Shown: piece by piece, positions 35,561-47,316 of the stretch | How positions within the stretch are numbered: position 1 is the first letter of the stretch | Layout: the number at the start of each line of letters is the position of its first letter | Source of the DNA: Corbicula japonica | Lineage: Eukaryota > Mollusca > Bivalvia > Venerida > Cyrenidae | Length of the DNA: 64,000 bases | Assembly: GCA_038501625.1 (NCBI GenBank) | Contig: JAZAYU010000012.1 | Location: 2,542,001-2,606,000 of the forward strand | Direction of reading: 5' to 3' | Notes under the pieces: model-generated | Databases searched by the model: none | Told to the model about the DNA's origin: nothing | Seen by the model: only the letters and a program-made list of their open reading frames with translations | Made by a program: the position numbers and the translations under genes

Positions 35561-37690
35561 GAATTATTAGGAAGAGGTTGGCTCAACTTGGGCTTGGTGC
35601 TTATGGACTTCTGGACTAAACTGAGCAGTCGTTAAGTATTCGAAAAGATGATAAACATTTAAGCTGATCCGTGTTCGCTTTGAAGGATCCTGGTCAAGTA
35701 TCAGCACGAAAATATTAAGTGTTTTGAAATATAAAAACATGAATGTATTGCAACTCATTGGCATCATTATTATTCTGACAGATTATATATTTATAGCTCG
35801 GTGGATGCCGGTTGTTCAAAACTCTTTCTGCGGGTCAAACTGACCTAGAGTTAAATTTGCAATTCTTACAAATAAAAAAAATATTTTATAAAACTGTCCT
35901 TATTGTCTCTAAAGTTTATCCCCAGTTAGTTTAACCAGCTTAAGACGTTGGACATTCGTCTCTACAGTAGATCCTGCATTAATTTAACAGGAATTTTGAT
36001 ATGTTATAAACCTTGCACATACATACTCATAATTCTTAGTAAACATAAAACTTCTTTTCATACAAAAGCTTTTACAATCAAGCTCTTAAAACAGCTAGCT
36101 TTTTACTACATAGAATATAGAATGCTTTTAAAAAACGAAACGTTATTTAAGGGTGTTTCAATATTTTCTACGTACAAATGGACTAGATTGGCTTCTGTAT
36201 ACTCATGATGAAAAAAAGACCATGAAAAAAAAATCAAACACTATTTATCAATTCAAGTAGCAGTTATCAAAAGCAGGGACGATGTCTAAACTGCGATGTG
36301 AAAGGATATGTAATGCTACGGTATAGGTATTTAGACCTGCTATTTACAAAAAGACGCTTTTATTCTGAAGATGAAATTGCATTCATTGATTCAAATGTTT
36401 GCTGCCGACGCAGTCGTCATAGCGTCTTAGATCAGATTGTAGCTGAATGCAGCTTCCATGACAATTTACACTACTATAAACAAGAAGACAACGTGAAGTT
36501 CCTCTAAAACAAATGCAATGCTGTATATAATGCGTGGGCCGACGGGGTCTTGGCTTAATGTTCTTTTTTCTTTAGCATTGATATCAGTCTTGGTATTTGC
36601 GTCATTGGAATCAATAGCTTTCAATTAATTGATATACATCTCGCTTGCAGTCTCACTGACCGTAATGTTGAAATGTCTGCACTGTACTGTGAAATCAATT
36701 GATTTCGCGTTGGTGAAATTTTCACCGAATTTTGCACCATGTCTAAAGCTCAGTTTTTATCCATAAGATTATATTGAATAAACTTTATTATGTCACTGGC
36801 TTCCCTTAAAATTTCATTAATTCATGTTTACGGAAAACAGTCGTTTATAACCTGCACACGGAAATAAAATCATGCGAAATTTACTACCATCATGGCCTTT
36901 ACTTAAAGAAAGCTCTAGTTAAGATTTGAATAATTGTGTATTAAGTACATAGACCGCTAAGCTAATGCATTCTTTCTTTTCCGGTAAAAATCACAGGACG
37001 GCGAAATCGAGTTAATGCGCCATTAAGACTGAAGAAACATTATATCTATCGTAATAGGTGAACCTATCACTGGCTTCTTTGGCTATAAAATAAAGACGCC
37101 GTTTTTACATCATCAGTAAACTGTATTCTTCACAGAAAACTTTTCAGTTTATAATCAAAGGACTGGAAGTACTTATATCACGCGTAACATGTCCATACAA
37201 TTCTAGCAAACTCGAGATAAATAAAAGTAAGTTTTATATTTTTTTCATAAAAAGTTAACAATTTGAAAGAAACAAATACTTATTTAAAATGGTCTCAGTT
37301 TCAACAGTATTGAACACTGAACGCTGTAAGATAATCTCTTACTTAGACTATGCTCTGCAAATAGTCGACACATACATGTACCAGTAGCCTTTGTCAAATA
37401 CTTATCACTTACTATAACAAAAATGCACAAGCACTATAAACGGTTTTCATTGATGACATTTCTCTGATTCAATCCCCGCTACTCCAACTAAAATTTAGCA
37501 ACAATATTTCGGACGACAGTTTTAACCGATGTCCATTGTACATTTAGTGGTGCTATACGCCTTGCACTTAAAAGATTCAGTGACAATTATGGAGTGTCCT
37601 CTGTATGAAGCTCTCTTATTAGCACTATCCTCCCAAAATCTAAAAAAATAACACTCAACGATGTCCCTAATATATCAATCTCACTAAAGA
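35561..37690. other. No recognisable gene
   Basis: AT-rich. The short frames at 35948-36208 and 36298-36507 have no recognisable domain. Confidence 0.4.
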
Positions 37691-37695
37691 CAGAT

Positions 37696-37757
37696 ATAAC
37701 AAAATAATAGATATGATCACGGCCTTGTACGGTGTGATCATATCTATTATTTTGTTA
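37696..37757. repeat. Hairpin with ~25-bp arms
   Basis: ATAACAAAATAATAGATATG (then ATCAC) is mirrored by its reverse complement ending at 37757, around a 12-base loop. Confidence 0.8.
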
Positions 37758-38297
37758 GATCTGCGCCGTATTTTAGCAACAGTGGTCTTCATATAGCAAT
37801 TTTATAACAAACAATCAGGAAGCATGATACATTAAGCTTTCGGTGGCATGAAGATGTTATTACATTGTAAATTAATTGTAACCTTATCTTCAGTAAAATA
37901 TATTTTTGCGAGAGTGTCAACACTTTCTATGTTTATTACATCATGTACATGAACGCACCCACTACAATATAACATCGTAATATCGACAATTATTATATAT
38001 CTAATAAATGTAACCAATCGACAATCTGCATTTGTACAACGTGACCGTCCAATAATTCCCGTATTGGATCCATAAAATATATATTAATTTCATATTGGAC
38101 GGTTGGGTACATGTGCACTAAACGATGCTAGTCTGGTTTTCGATTTCAATCTCTAACGAATTAAAGACCGGGAACCATGCGTACATAAAGACGTTTGTTA
38201 GTTTATGTTGAAAACTGCTTGTAAAGCGTCTAGCTGACCAGGAAGCGTTGTTGATGATGATGTATATTTCAAATTAAACGAAAGATATATAATAAAA

Positions 38298-38406
38298 AGG
38301 TTATTATACATTTAACTGTACAATACGGAATATATTTGGACTCGCACACAGCTTGTGTACTCGTCCAAATATATTCCCGTATTGTACAGTAAAATGTATA
38401 ATAACC
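38298..38406. repeat. Hairpin with ~46-bp arms
   Basis: Left arm AGGTTATTATACATTT...GGACTCG (38298-38344) and its inverse end at 38406. The two differ by a few bases. The loop contains ACACAGCTTGTGTA, itself a small palindrome. About 200 bp earlier (38043-38105) ACCGTCCAATA and TATTGGACGGT form another inverted pair. Confidence 0.8.
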
Positions 38407-38545
38407 TATAATTACGGCGATCTTTATCATGTACTTCTGCGATTTGAAGGGGAAAATACATGCATGACTGGTTCAATATTAATTGATAAAGGTACGTTTT
38501 AATGTTCCCGATATAGTAGGAGATGATTTTAATCAGATAGCTTAA

Positions 38546-39234
38546 GGGCTTGCCACACTCCTCCCAATTCTATTCATCGATAAAATAAAAATCATCAAAT
38601 CTCAGTAATGGCAAAATGCCGTTCAATGAAACTTTGCACAAATGAATGTTACTAATGTAACTTTATTTTGCATACAGAACGACACGTTAGAAAAGTAAAG
38701 AAACAAAGCTAGACCTAAAAATTCCTTGAATTCTATTTGCATAAATTCACAAAAACTAAGGGATGCAGAACATAATTTTAAATTCCCTCGTGAGCGCAAT
38801 GATACTGACAAGAAAATGTTGTGTACTTTGTAAAAAACTTTCAACTATTAAAAGCGAAATCAGTGATTGTCATCAGTTTACGCGACCAGGAAATTGAAGG
38901 TCAAACACACTTTTACTAATATCTCGTAAAGTTTACATATGTAAATCACGAGGGCACAATAAATTGTTGTCAGTATCATATTACTCATGTGGGCATTTAA
39001 AATGATGTTTTGTGTTCTTTAGTTTTTGTGAATTTATGTAAATAGAAGTTGAGGGAATTTTTTGATCTCGCTATTGTTCTTTACTTTTCTAACGTGTCTT
39101 ACCATCTGTAAAATAAAGATACATTAATAACATGCATTTGTGCAAAGTTTCAATTAACAGCAGTTTGCCGTTATTGAGATTTTGATAATTTTCTTTTTAT
39201 CGATTAATAGAATTGGGAGGAGTGTGGCAGGCCC
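38546..39234. mobile_element. 689-bp fold-back MITE flanked by TTAA
   Basis: Terminal sequence GGGCTTGCCACACTCCTCCC is inverted at the right end (GGGCCTGCCACACTCCTCCC on the minus strand), and arms of about 300 bp pair at roughly 80% by eye. TTAA lies at 38542-38545 and 39235-39238. A TTAA target with GGG-type termini points to the piggyBac or Kolobok target class. No transposase remains; open frames here are palindrome shadows. Confidence 0.85.
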
Positions 39235-39512
39235 TTAACATATTTAAAGGTTAATTTAACTTTTACCATTTCTGCAAACACATCCAATATACGTTCAAGT
39301 CTGCTGTAATGACTTCTAGTTATGTTCTTATTTTAATCAGTTAGACGGCCTTTGCTTGTCTTAAATTCTTTAGAGTAAGACTATTCTGAAGCAATTATTA
39401 TTTATTTGTTTGTTAAAGCAATGATAGAAATTATGCATTGCCAAACCTATCTTCTGCTTTTAAATTCACACGGGTAGTAAATAAGATACCCCTATTTTGA
39501 TCGTCATACAAC
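39235..39512. other. Short unique spacer between two fold-back elements
   Basis: AT-rich; nothing else seen. Confidence 0.4.
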
Positions 39513-39517
39513 AGAAT

Positions 39518-41925
39518 CACAGGGGGTAGACCAACATTTGTATTTCAAAGTGGGCTCCGCCTAAAATAATATGTTGTACTTCCGGGATTCCATATGTAAG
39601 TCGAAAATCGACGAGAAAGCGGTAGGTGACTTAGTTTTTTTTTCGATCAAAGTTAATATTTCAATGCAGGATTTTGAAAAAATCTCAATGCTATTCGCCG
39701 TGGTATACATTTCGGAGTCTTAAGATGCAAAGTTTAGTTTTGTACCTGGAATATTCGTGTAGAAATCGTTTTTCTAGTCCTGACCTAAATCTGTCAACAT
39801 TGTCTCCATCTGTCGGTTTTCGCTAGATTTTGGTTATACCGATAAGATACTGGTACAATTTTATCATATAATGAAAATTTACAATTAGGAGGACCCTAAC
39901 GGACAGTTTGTTTTGGTCACAAAGACGAGAAATCACCAGATATGAACAAATTAGAATTGGGCTCCATATGTTGTCGTGGATTCCATATGTTGTATTTTTT
40001 CATGAAATCTTATGGAGATATTGTTGACGCGAAGTCGTCTCTTATTTAAAAATAAATGGATATCCATGAGTATTAGAAAGTAGCTGAATGTATTTAAGAC
40101 GGAGCTGTTCGATAATCATGAATATCTTGCCAGGGTTTATTATTTACTAAGGACAATCGTGGGTGTAAGTAGTCATATATCCTACTCCTATTTATATGTT
40201 AAATTATTCACAAAATGGTTGCATGTCACTTAAAAGAGAGTGAGGTTTCGGGAGAATGATACGAGCATTCTATATATATCGTAAAGTCCACTATCTGAGT
40301 TTTACTCCCTTGCGGTATAAAAATACGCCTTTAAACTACATCTGACTTTCAATTGTTAAGCAGTCCTGTGTAAACGAATCTTGCCATTATAATGAAGATC
40401 TGTTATTATTGTAATTTTCAGAAATCATTTCTTCGACACCGAAGACAGGCTTAGGGGCAGGAGTTCAGGGGAAGCCCGTTACTTTCTCCGGATTCAACTA
40501 GCCTTTGAAAGGAGACCAGCCAATCAGATCTCGTTATTCGTATAAAGTCAATTAAGCTAAAGTTTTAACCTCCAAGCGTGTTGGACTTGAATTTCAGAGT
40601 GACTAACCCATGCATATTTTCAAATGTTTGCTGTGACTACTAAGCATTGTGTATTATATTATACATTTTGAACCACAGTTGAGTCAATGTATCTGTATGC
40701 CTATTCCTTGCAGTACATTATAGAGTATAATTTGAAGTGTAGTAGATCTTAAGATGTTTTGATTTGTTTTTAGTTTTTGATGATATTTTGTTTGTTTGTT
40801 TGTTTGTTATTTGTGTTTATCGCCCGTTTTTAACAGTATTTCAGTCATACACAGGCGGACAGTTACCATCTTTCATGGTTAGTACCAGTACTAAACACCA
40901 TCCCCCCTAAGAAATTGCTTCCTTTCTCAATTTCAGATTTTTTTTAACTCCAGTATTCGACCCCATGATCTGATTGGCTGGTCACCTTTCAAAGGCTGGT
41001 TGAATCCGGAGAAAGTAACGGGCTTCTCCTTTGACCAACTGCCCCTAAGCCTGTATTCGGTGTCGAAGAAATGATTTCTGAAAATTACAATAATAACAGA
41101 TCTTCATTATAATGGCAAGATTCGTTTACACAGGACTGCTTAACAATTGAAAGTCAGATGTAGTTTAAAGGCGTATTTTTTTACCGCAAGGGAGTCCGCA
41201 AGGGAGTAAAACTCAGATAGTGGACTTAACGATATTTATAGAATGCTTGTATCAGTAGGAGTAGGATCTATGACTACTTACACCCACGATTGTCCTTAGT
41301 AAATAATAAACCCTGGCAAGATATTCATGATTATCGAACAGCTCCGTCTTAAATACATTCAGCTACTTTATAGTACTCATGAATATCCATTTATTATTAA
41401 ATAAGAGACGACTTCGCGTCAACAATATTTCCATAAGATTTCATGAAAAAATACAACATATAGAATCCACGACAACATATGGAGCCCAATTCTAATTTGT
41501 TTATATCTGGTGATTTCTCGTCTTTGTGACCAAAACAAACTGACCGTTAGGGTCCTCCTAATTGTAAATTTTCATTATATGACAAAATTGTACCAGTATC
41601 TTATCGGTATAACCAAAACCTAGCGATAAACGACAGATGGAGACAATGTTGACAGATTTAGGTCAGTACTGGAAAAACGATTCCTCCACGAATATTCCAG
41701 GTACAAAACTAAACTTTGCATCTTAAGACTCCGAAATGTATACCACGGCGAATAGCATTGAGATTTTTTCAAAATCCTGCATTGAAATATTAACTTTGAT
41801 AAAAAAAACAACGTCACCTACCGTTTTCTCGTCGATTTTCGACTAACATATGGATTCCCGGAAGTACAACATATTATTTTAGGCGGAGCCCACTTTGAAA
41901 TACATATGTTGGTCTACCCCCTGTG
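39518..41925. mobile_element. 2.4-kb fold-back element, ~1-kb arms, TSD AGAAT
   Basis: The left arm 39518-40530 and right arm 40967-41925 are reverse complements at about 95% in the parts that I aligned by eye. Both start CACAGGGGGTAGACCAACAT. AGAAT at 39513-39517 and 41926-41930 is a perfect 5-bp target duplication. The left arm has ~67 extra bases (40191-40257). The right arm has a 12-bp local duplication (CCGCAAGGGAGT, near 41190-41215). The 436-bp centre has no coding frame. A CAC-starting terminus with a 5-bp duplication recalls Transib-type elements, but no transposase remains to test this. Confidence 0.9.
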
Positions 41926-42321
41926 AGAATTAATCATGTAATGGATTTTCCAAAGTTATTGGCTCATCGTTTGAAAAGTTATAGCACGAACTCGATATGA
42001 TCAAATTGTTATAACGTTTGAAAAATGTTGTTTGGACGACGTAGAGTATCGAATATAATTTATGCCTTTCTTATAATCTGTTATTCCAGACAACTATTTT
42101 CGGTTGACATAAAACTCCCTAAATCTACACTTAAAGCGAAAACAGTAGTTTCAAAAATGGTAAGATTTTAATGATATTTCTACCACATGTAATTTCTATG
42201 TCTAGGAGTCTGTCGTCAGATAAAGGAAAATTAAACCAAATTAACCCATTTCAAAAATGTACAATTCACATATTAGAGCAAGCCAAGTTATTAAAACACA
42301 GTATGACACTATCCAAATGAA

Positions 42322-42976
42322 ATGAGGAAACTATTGCGAAGCATACGTGTTTCTTTTGAACATAAAATGGATTTGTTTGAACACCAACACAACTCTAAAA
42401 CTCTAAATTTGATTGTCCCTTATACTGCATATATCTACATGCATAACCAAATAGGTTTGTACAATCATTTGGTAACTTGGATTATATTTTTATGTTTTAC
42501 AACGGAATTTTTAATAGTTCTAACTTTGCAGACTCACTATATATTAAGTATACACAATGAATTCATACCTTGTAGTATCTGGCGATTCTGTGAAATATAT
42601 AGAGATTATTTGACATATTGTAGAACTGTTGTCGTAATAATGTCAAAGCTTTTTTCAAGAGACTATAACACTATTTGCATAAAATGTAAAATTTCGACTA
42701 ATGCTATAGCTGAGCACCTTGTATTGTTTTGTTTAAGAAACGACAGTCTCCGTCAAAATGTGGAAAAATTTGCATAAATACCTAGGTGATGAGTTATTTA
42801 AGGAGCTATGTAATCAAAATCCTTGCAACCAGCTCATAGAAATAATTTCCGGTTTAATAAGCTTTGAGCTTGACGATGTTACAAGAGTTAATTGTTTTAA
42901 AATGATAACTCGATTCATTCACTATATGTGCAAACCATTGCTGTTCCAAATCGACAGAAGTAGTACTGTTGCATAG
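42322..42976 (+). pseudogene. C-terminal part of a non-LTR retrotransposon ORF2 (frameshifted)
   Basis: Two overlapping frames (42322-42777 and 42758-42976) read as one protein if a single base shift near 42765 (an A-rich stretch) is allowed. The joined part contains CIKCKISTNAIAEHLVLFC, the Cys-x2-Cys ... His ... Cys pattern seen after reverse transcriptase in many non-LTR ORF2 proteins. The typical conserved tail LGDELFKELC...QLIEIISGL follows. The reverse transcriptase domain itself is absent, as in 5'-truncated LINE copies. Assignment rests on this C-terminal pattern and on the 3' tail downstream, so the exact clade is open. Confidence 0.55.
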
Positions 42977-43600
42977 ATTGCATAGTAATACATGTATACA
43001 TTTCTATGTATTGCGACATGATAGAATGTGATTCAGATTTGTCTTTACTTTGTTTTACCTTACCATATGCTTAGTACTTACGTTTAAAATTATTATTTAA
43101 TGTAACTCGATATATTTGTTATCAAAGTTTTATCTTGTGTTTCGTTTCGGCAAGATGCAGCTCTATGTACAATATATCGCTAACATACACATGTAAGAAT
43201 ATTATTGTATTAATGGCAGATTGATAAATACTTATCTTGCGTTTCGTTTCGGCAAGGTATCGTATTTTATCATAACATTGGCTGTATTGAAGCGTCATAA
43301 TTTACGTGCGTTCACCAAATTGAATCTCGTCATAAACAACATGTTTTGATAATTATAATTCTCACATTTAATTTTTTTCTTCATTCATTCGTTTGTTGTT
43401 TGATCAATAAGATGTATATGCCTTCCATTGTCTGTATGTTAATAGCGTGTTAATTGTTAATATTCCGTCTATTTTGTTATGTCATGTATATTACCGTTCT
43501 GTCAATTGTAACTTTGTTTCCTTATTTGTTACATGTATGTTTACCATGTTTGTATGCCGCTCTTCTTTTGGAGGATTAAAAGAATATCTATCTATCTATC
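42977..43600 (+). mobile_element. 3' UTR and (TATC)n tail of the same non-LTR element
   Basis: A 3' UTR follows the C-terminal remnant and ends in AGGATTAAAAGAATATC then (TATC)n near 43600, a normal non-LTR terminus. Within it CTTGTGTTTCGTTTCGGCAA (43131-43156) and CTTGCGTTTCGTTTCGGCAA (43233-43260) form a direct repeat 102 bp apart. Confidence 0.55.
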
Positions 43601-43604
43601 CAAT

Positions 43605-44595
43605 ATTTCATGGTTTTACATTTTGTTTAATGTTGACCGGACGCAGTACAGTTTTGAATACAATTTGTACCTAAACAACAGCTTCTATTGTTTTGTTTTT
43701 CCAGAAAAACATTTTGACCTGCATTAATAAAAGTCTGATAAAACCGGACTCAACAGTTTAAACCTTATAGCATGCAACTATCAATTCTATCTGTCTATTA
43801 CATGAAATCAATGTCAACAAAACATCTTGTGATGGAAAAAGTGGAAGAAGTTAAATATTCCAACAAATTAAAGATTTTTAGATTAATGGTTTAAAGAGTT
43901 CGATTTTTATTCTCATAAGCACTTTTCTCTTCTCTTCTTTATATTAATGAGTTTGTTTACTTGCATTTTAATAAAACTGACGTACATTAAAACGTGTATG
44001 ATCCCAAAGGCGCTCTTGTTGTATTGGTCTTGTTTTTTTTTAATAGTTACTTTTGCATTTTATTTGTGGAATGGATAAAAGGTGGGGGGGGGGCAATTCG
44101 ACGATGAGTTTCTACGATAATTTCATTTTAACGTCTTGTGAAAGAAGTTTTAAAAATCGGAAATTTGTCAGAGGAAGATTTTACTGTCTTCAATTTTTGT
44201 CGCAACGAAACATTTATCAAAAGCAGACATAATAAATAACGTTTTATAGTCTTCCTGATGGATAAACGTCACGTCCTAAGACTATTTCGTACATTTACGT
44301 AATACTTCTCAATAGTGCAGTTATTCAAAGATATGTCTAATGATAAACGCAAACACGCACACATATCTAAAATATGACATTTATCAAACTTTAGATGTAT
44401 GTTTTCCAAGGTCGGCAGTAAAATGAGAAAGTCATTTTTTTAAAGTTAGACAGTGTTACGTGCAATTTTGTGCGTTGAATATGTGAAAAAAGGGATAAAT
44501 ACATGCTAAGCCAAATGTTTTATTAAATCAATATTTCTATATCATGTGTTTACATTAAACATGATAGACGATAACATTAAATCTTAGTGACGAAC
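43605..44595. other. No recognisable gene
   Basis: AT-rich unique sequence; a run of nine G at 44083-44092. Confidence 0.4.
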
Positions 44596-45014
44596 TTTAA
44601 GTATAACATAGCATAACAACATAACATAACATAGCATAACATAACGTAACGTAACGTAACGTAACGGGACGGGACGTGACGCGACGTGACGTAAAGTAAT
44701 ATAGCATAGCATAGTATAGCAATGCATAGTAAAGTAACATAATGAAACGCAACATAGCATAGCATAGCATAGCATAGCATACCATACCATACCATACCAT
44801 ACCATACCATAACATAACTTAACGTTACGGGACGGGACGTGACGCGACGTGACGTAAAGTAACATAGCAAAAATAGCATAGTAAAGTAACGTAATGAAAC
44901 GCAACGTAACCTAACATAACATAGCAAAGCATAGCATAGCATAACATAACATAACATAACATAACATAACATAACATAACATAACATAACATAACATAAC
45001 ATAACATAACATAT
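44596..45014. repeat. Pentanucleotide VNTR with higher-order copies
   Basis: About 420 bp in nearly unbroken 5-bp phase built from CATAA, CATAG, GTAAC, GGGAC, GTGAC and CATAC words. A block GGGACGGGACGTGACGCGAC appears at 44666 and again at 44829, and both are followed by the same changing order of words. The array is therefore a higher-order duplication. It ends in about 70 bp of pure CATAA. The long reading frames on the minus strand (LCYVM repeats) are artefacts. Confidence 0.95.
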
Positions 45015-45535
45015 ATTAACAGAGCCGACTTGTTTTTATTTTAGTGTATCTCCCACAATGCAACAATCGAAAAGCGTCATGGAATTTTCCCAATGTAGAA
45101 TTGATGACAGGTCCAAACTTATTTACGGGAGACTGTAGACAGTTGTATACATTGTGATGTTTTAAAATTTAATTTAGTTTTACAATTCTACGTAATCAAT
45201 AAATTGAATGCGATGTTAACAATGTTAAAATGCAAACTGAATGTTCAACAGATAGATGGTATGCAAAAATAATTAAATTCCTTTTAAATTCAACCATTGG
45301 ATGGTAATGTTAAATATAGTTATGTATAAATCACTTTCACATTTCGATGTGTTTTTGACTTGTTGATGTGCATGTTTTATAACAAAACACATATTAATTG
45401 TTAACATTAAAGTAATATCTTTTCTCAGAGCAGTCTAAACTGCATGAATGTCTATATTTTTGTTGGTGTTTTTCAAGAGCACCATACAATTATGATAAAA
45501 TGTGGGTTTCGTCAAATTCTTAAAATATAATAATA
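45015..45535. other. No recognisable gene
   Basis: AT-rich unique sequence. Confidence 0.4.
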
Positions 45536-45690
45536 TGGGTCACGACATGGGAAAAAGTACCGAAACGGTCATATTTTGTAATATTTTAGTTGTTACTATA
45601 TTTAGAAATAACTTACAATTACCTATTATTTTCTGTTAACTAAAAGTGATTTTGTTACACATTTTGACAATAAAATGGTATTCATCTTAT
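45536..45690 (-). mobile_element. MITE family A, copy 4 (one half only)
   Basis: GGGTCACGACATGGGAAAAA, then ATTTTAGTTGTTACTATATT and CACATTTTGACAATAAAATG, match the left 150 bp of the 59077 copy. The copy stops before the CRE pair and the other TIR. Confidence 0.8.
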
Positions 45691-46065
45691 CCACCCATCA
45701 ACTTGCACGAGTTTCGAGCAAAGGCACACTCACGTATAAGAAGCTTATGGAATTGTCAAGCAAAATATTTTTATTTTATGCTTTCCATTGAATAATGGAA
45801 TTTTCCCGGTGAAATAAAAGTGGAATTTCATTCTTTTCAAACAGTGGAATATCATTTTTATTTTCAGTGTTTTTATCACGTTGGTATCCAAACGCACAGA
45901 ACATTCCGAAAGAGAACGTTTAGAAAACGGGCTCAAATTTGGGTATATGAGGTCATGACGTCACGTCATAAACAAACGTTTTTGGCGCCATTTCAGGCAC
46001 ATTTTTCTGTCCAATTCACACAATTTGTGCACTAAAAGCATAAAATAAAAAGAAAATTTGGTTTT
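45691..46065. other. AT-rich stretch, possibly part of a hairpin element
   Basis: No gene recognised. Words such as TGGAATTTCATTCTTTTCAA and TGGAATATCATTTTTATTTT recur locally, and a TGACGTCACGTCA word lies near 45957. Confidence 0.35.
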
Positions 46066-46188
46066 ACCAGTAAAAGATAGAAATATATTTCACTCGTGAA
46101 CTCCGGAATTATGTATTTTCACTCGTGGCTTCGCCTCTCGTGAAAATACATAATTTTCGGTGAAATATATTTCCATCTTACACTGGTA
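46066..46188. repeat. Palindrome around CACTCGTGGCTTCGCCTCTCG
   Basis: ACCAGTAAAAGATAGAAATA ... ATTATGTATTTTCAC is mirrored by GTGAAAATACATAAT ... TATTTCCATCTTACACTGGT. The centre at 46130 carries TCGTGGCTTCGCCTCTCG. The arms are about 55 bp long, with some mismatches. Confidence 0.8.
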
Positions 46189-46489
46189 TCCTCAATATCT
46201 TCACCGAAGTACATTTTACAAATTACGTAACAAAGTCTGGTTTTGTTTCAAATCAAGTCTTATAAGGAGCGACAGTTTATTGACGTATGGAATTTCTATA
46301 ACACCATCTATTTGGAACTGGTCATCTTCCACATTTTCAGAGAAATAACCTTATTGTGTCTGTCAAACTTAATAAAATCATGCCAGCCGTATTGACCGCA
46401 CACAAATCCATAGACCTTGTGGATTCCTTATAGTTGCAGTCTCGCCTCTCGTTTATTGTAATGCAGTATGGTTAAACATTTAATCCGTG

Positions 46490-46575
46490 CGATGTGGCTT
46501 TTATTCCATGGGCGACTAGTGGAGATTCAGATCAGATGCGTCTCGTCTGGTCAGGATATACACTGTTCGCCTTTA
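46490..46575. repeat. Second copy of the TGATCTGGATC dispersed repeat
   Basis: GATGTGGCTTTTATTCCATG followed by AGTGGAGATTCAGATCAGAT and ATACACTGTTCGC parallels 3770-3935. Confidence 0.45.
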
Positions 46576-46689
46576 CATGTACCGGTATTTGGTTATTTCT
46601 AACCGAGAAGCGAGCAATGCAGTTCAAATTATAAAATATTCAAATACCTTGTATACAATGGAAGCCCTGGAGGGCCACTTTAGAGTTTC

Positions 46690-46760
46690 GACTTATGGAT
46701 ATTTTACTTTTGACTTTCTATTCATGACTTTCGACTTTTGACTTGTGACTTGTGACTTCT
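46690..46760 (+). repeat. Left subterminal repeats
   Basis: Repeated words CGACTTATGG, CTTTTGACTTTC, CTTTTGACTTGTGACTTGTG. Inverted counterparts (AAAAGTCAAAA) lie at the right end; likely transposase-binding sites. Confidence 0.6.
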
Positions 46761-46816
46761 GGCAAACCCATTATACACGTGCTCTAGAAGCTGAAAGCAG
46801 CAACGTTGGTTTCAGG

Positions 46817-47293
46817 TATGTTTTCCAAACTTTAAACTTTTTCATTAATTTAATTGAGATTTGTCATTGAGAAGAGGATGTGTTTAGGAGGGGAGATTTA
46901 ATGTTATTTTATTTATGCTTATAAGGTTAATATTTATCACAGACTGTAATTCCACAAGTGACTGTATGTTTTATTCAATTTTAAACTGTATATTAACAAG
47001 TAGACAGAGAAAACACGTACAAAGCTGACTTTTCTATGTGATTGAGCTTCATTTTGCATTTAGCTTTTATGTCTCAATTTGTGGTATATTCCGAAAATTA
47101 AGAAAAAGAACACCTGAGAACAAAATTAGATATAGGACCATTCGAGAGTAAAAATTATCATGAGAGCATTTCAAAGGTGATAAGCTTTTTGCATCTAACT
47201 TTTCATACTCAATAATCTTCATGAATAATAAATTTACCTATTTTATACCACAACTTTATACAGATTTATATAGAAGATAAACGTGTATTTCAG
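46817..47293 (+). other. Candidate intron upstream of the signal-peptide ORF
   Basis: GGTTTCAG followed by GTATGT (46817) is a donor-like site. TGTATTTCAG ending at 47293 is an acceptor-like site 24 bases before the ATG at 47317. This would make 46770-46816 a 5' untranslated exon. Confidence 0.35.
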
Positions 47294-47316
47294 ACACAAC
47301 TACTGGATAAAAGATA

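Noticed and set aside
41620..41817. 65-codon minus-strand frame
   Set aside because: It lies in an arm of the 2.4-kb inverted repeat and has no support in the other arm.
44577..45007. Long minus-strand frames made of LCYVM repeats
   Set aside because: They are translations of the pentanucleotide VNTR; the 5-bp phase avoids stops by chance.
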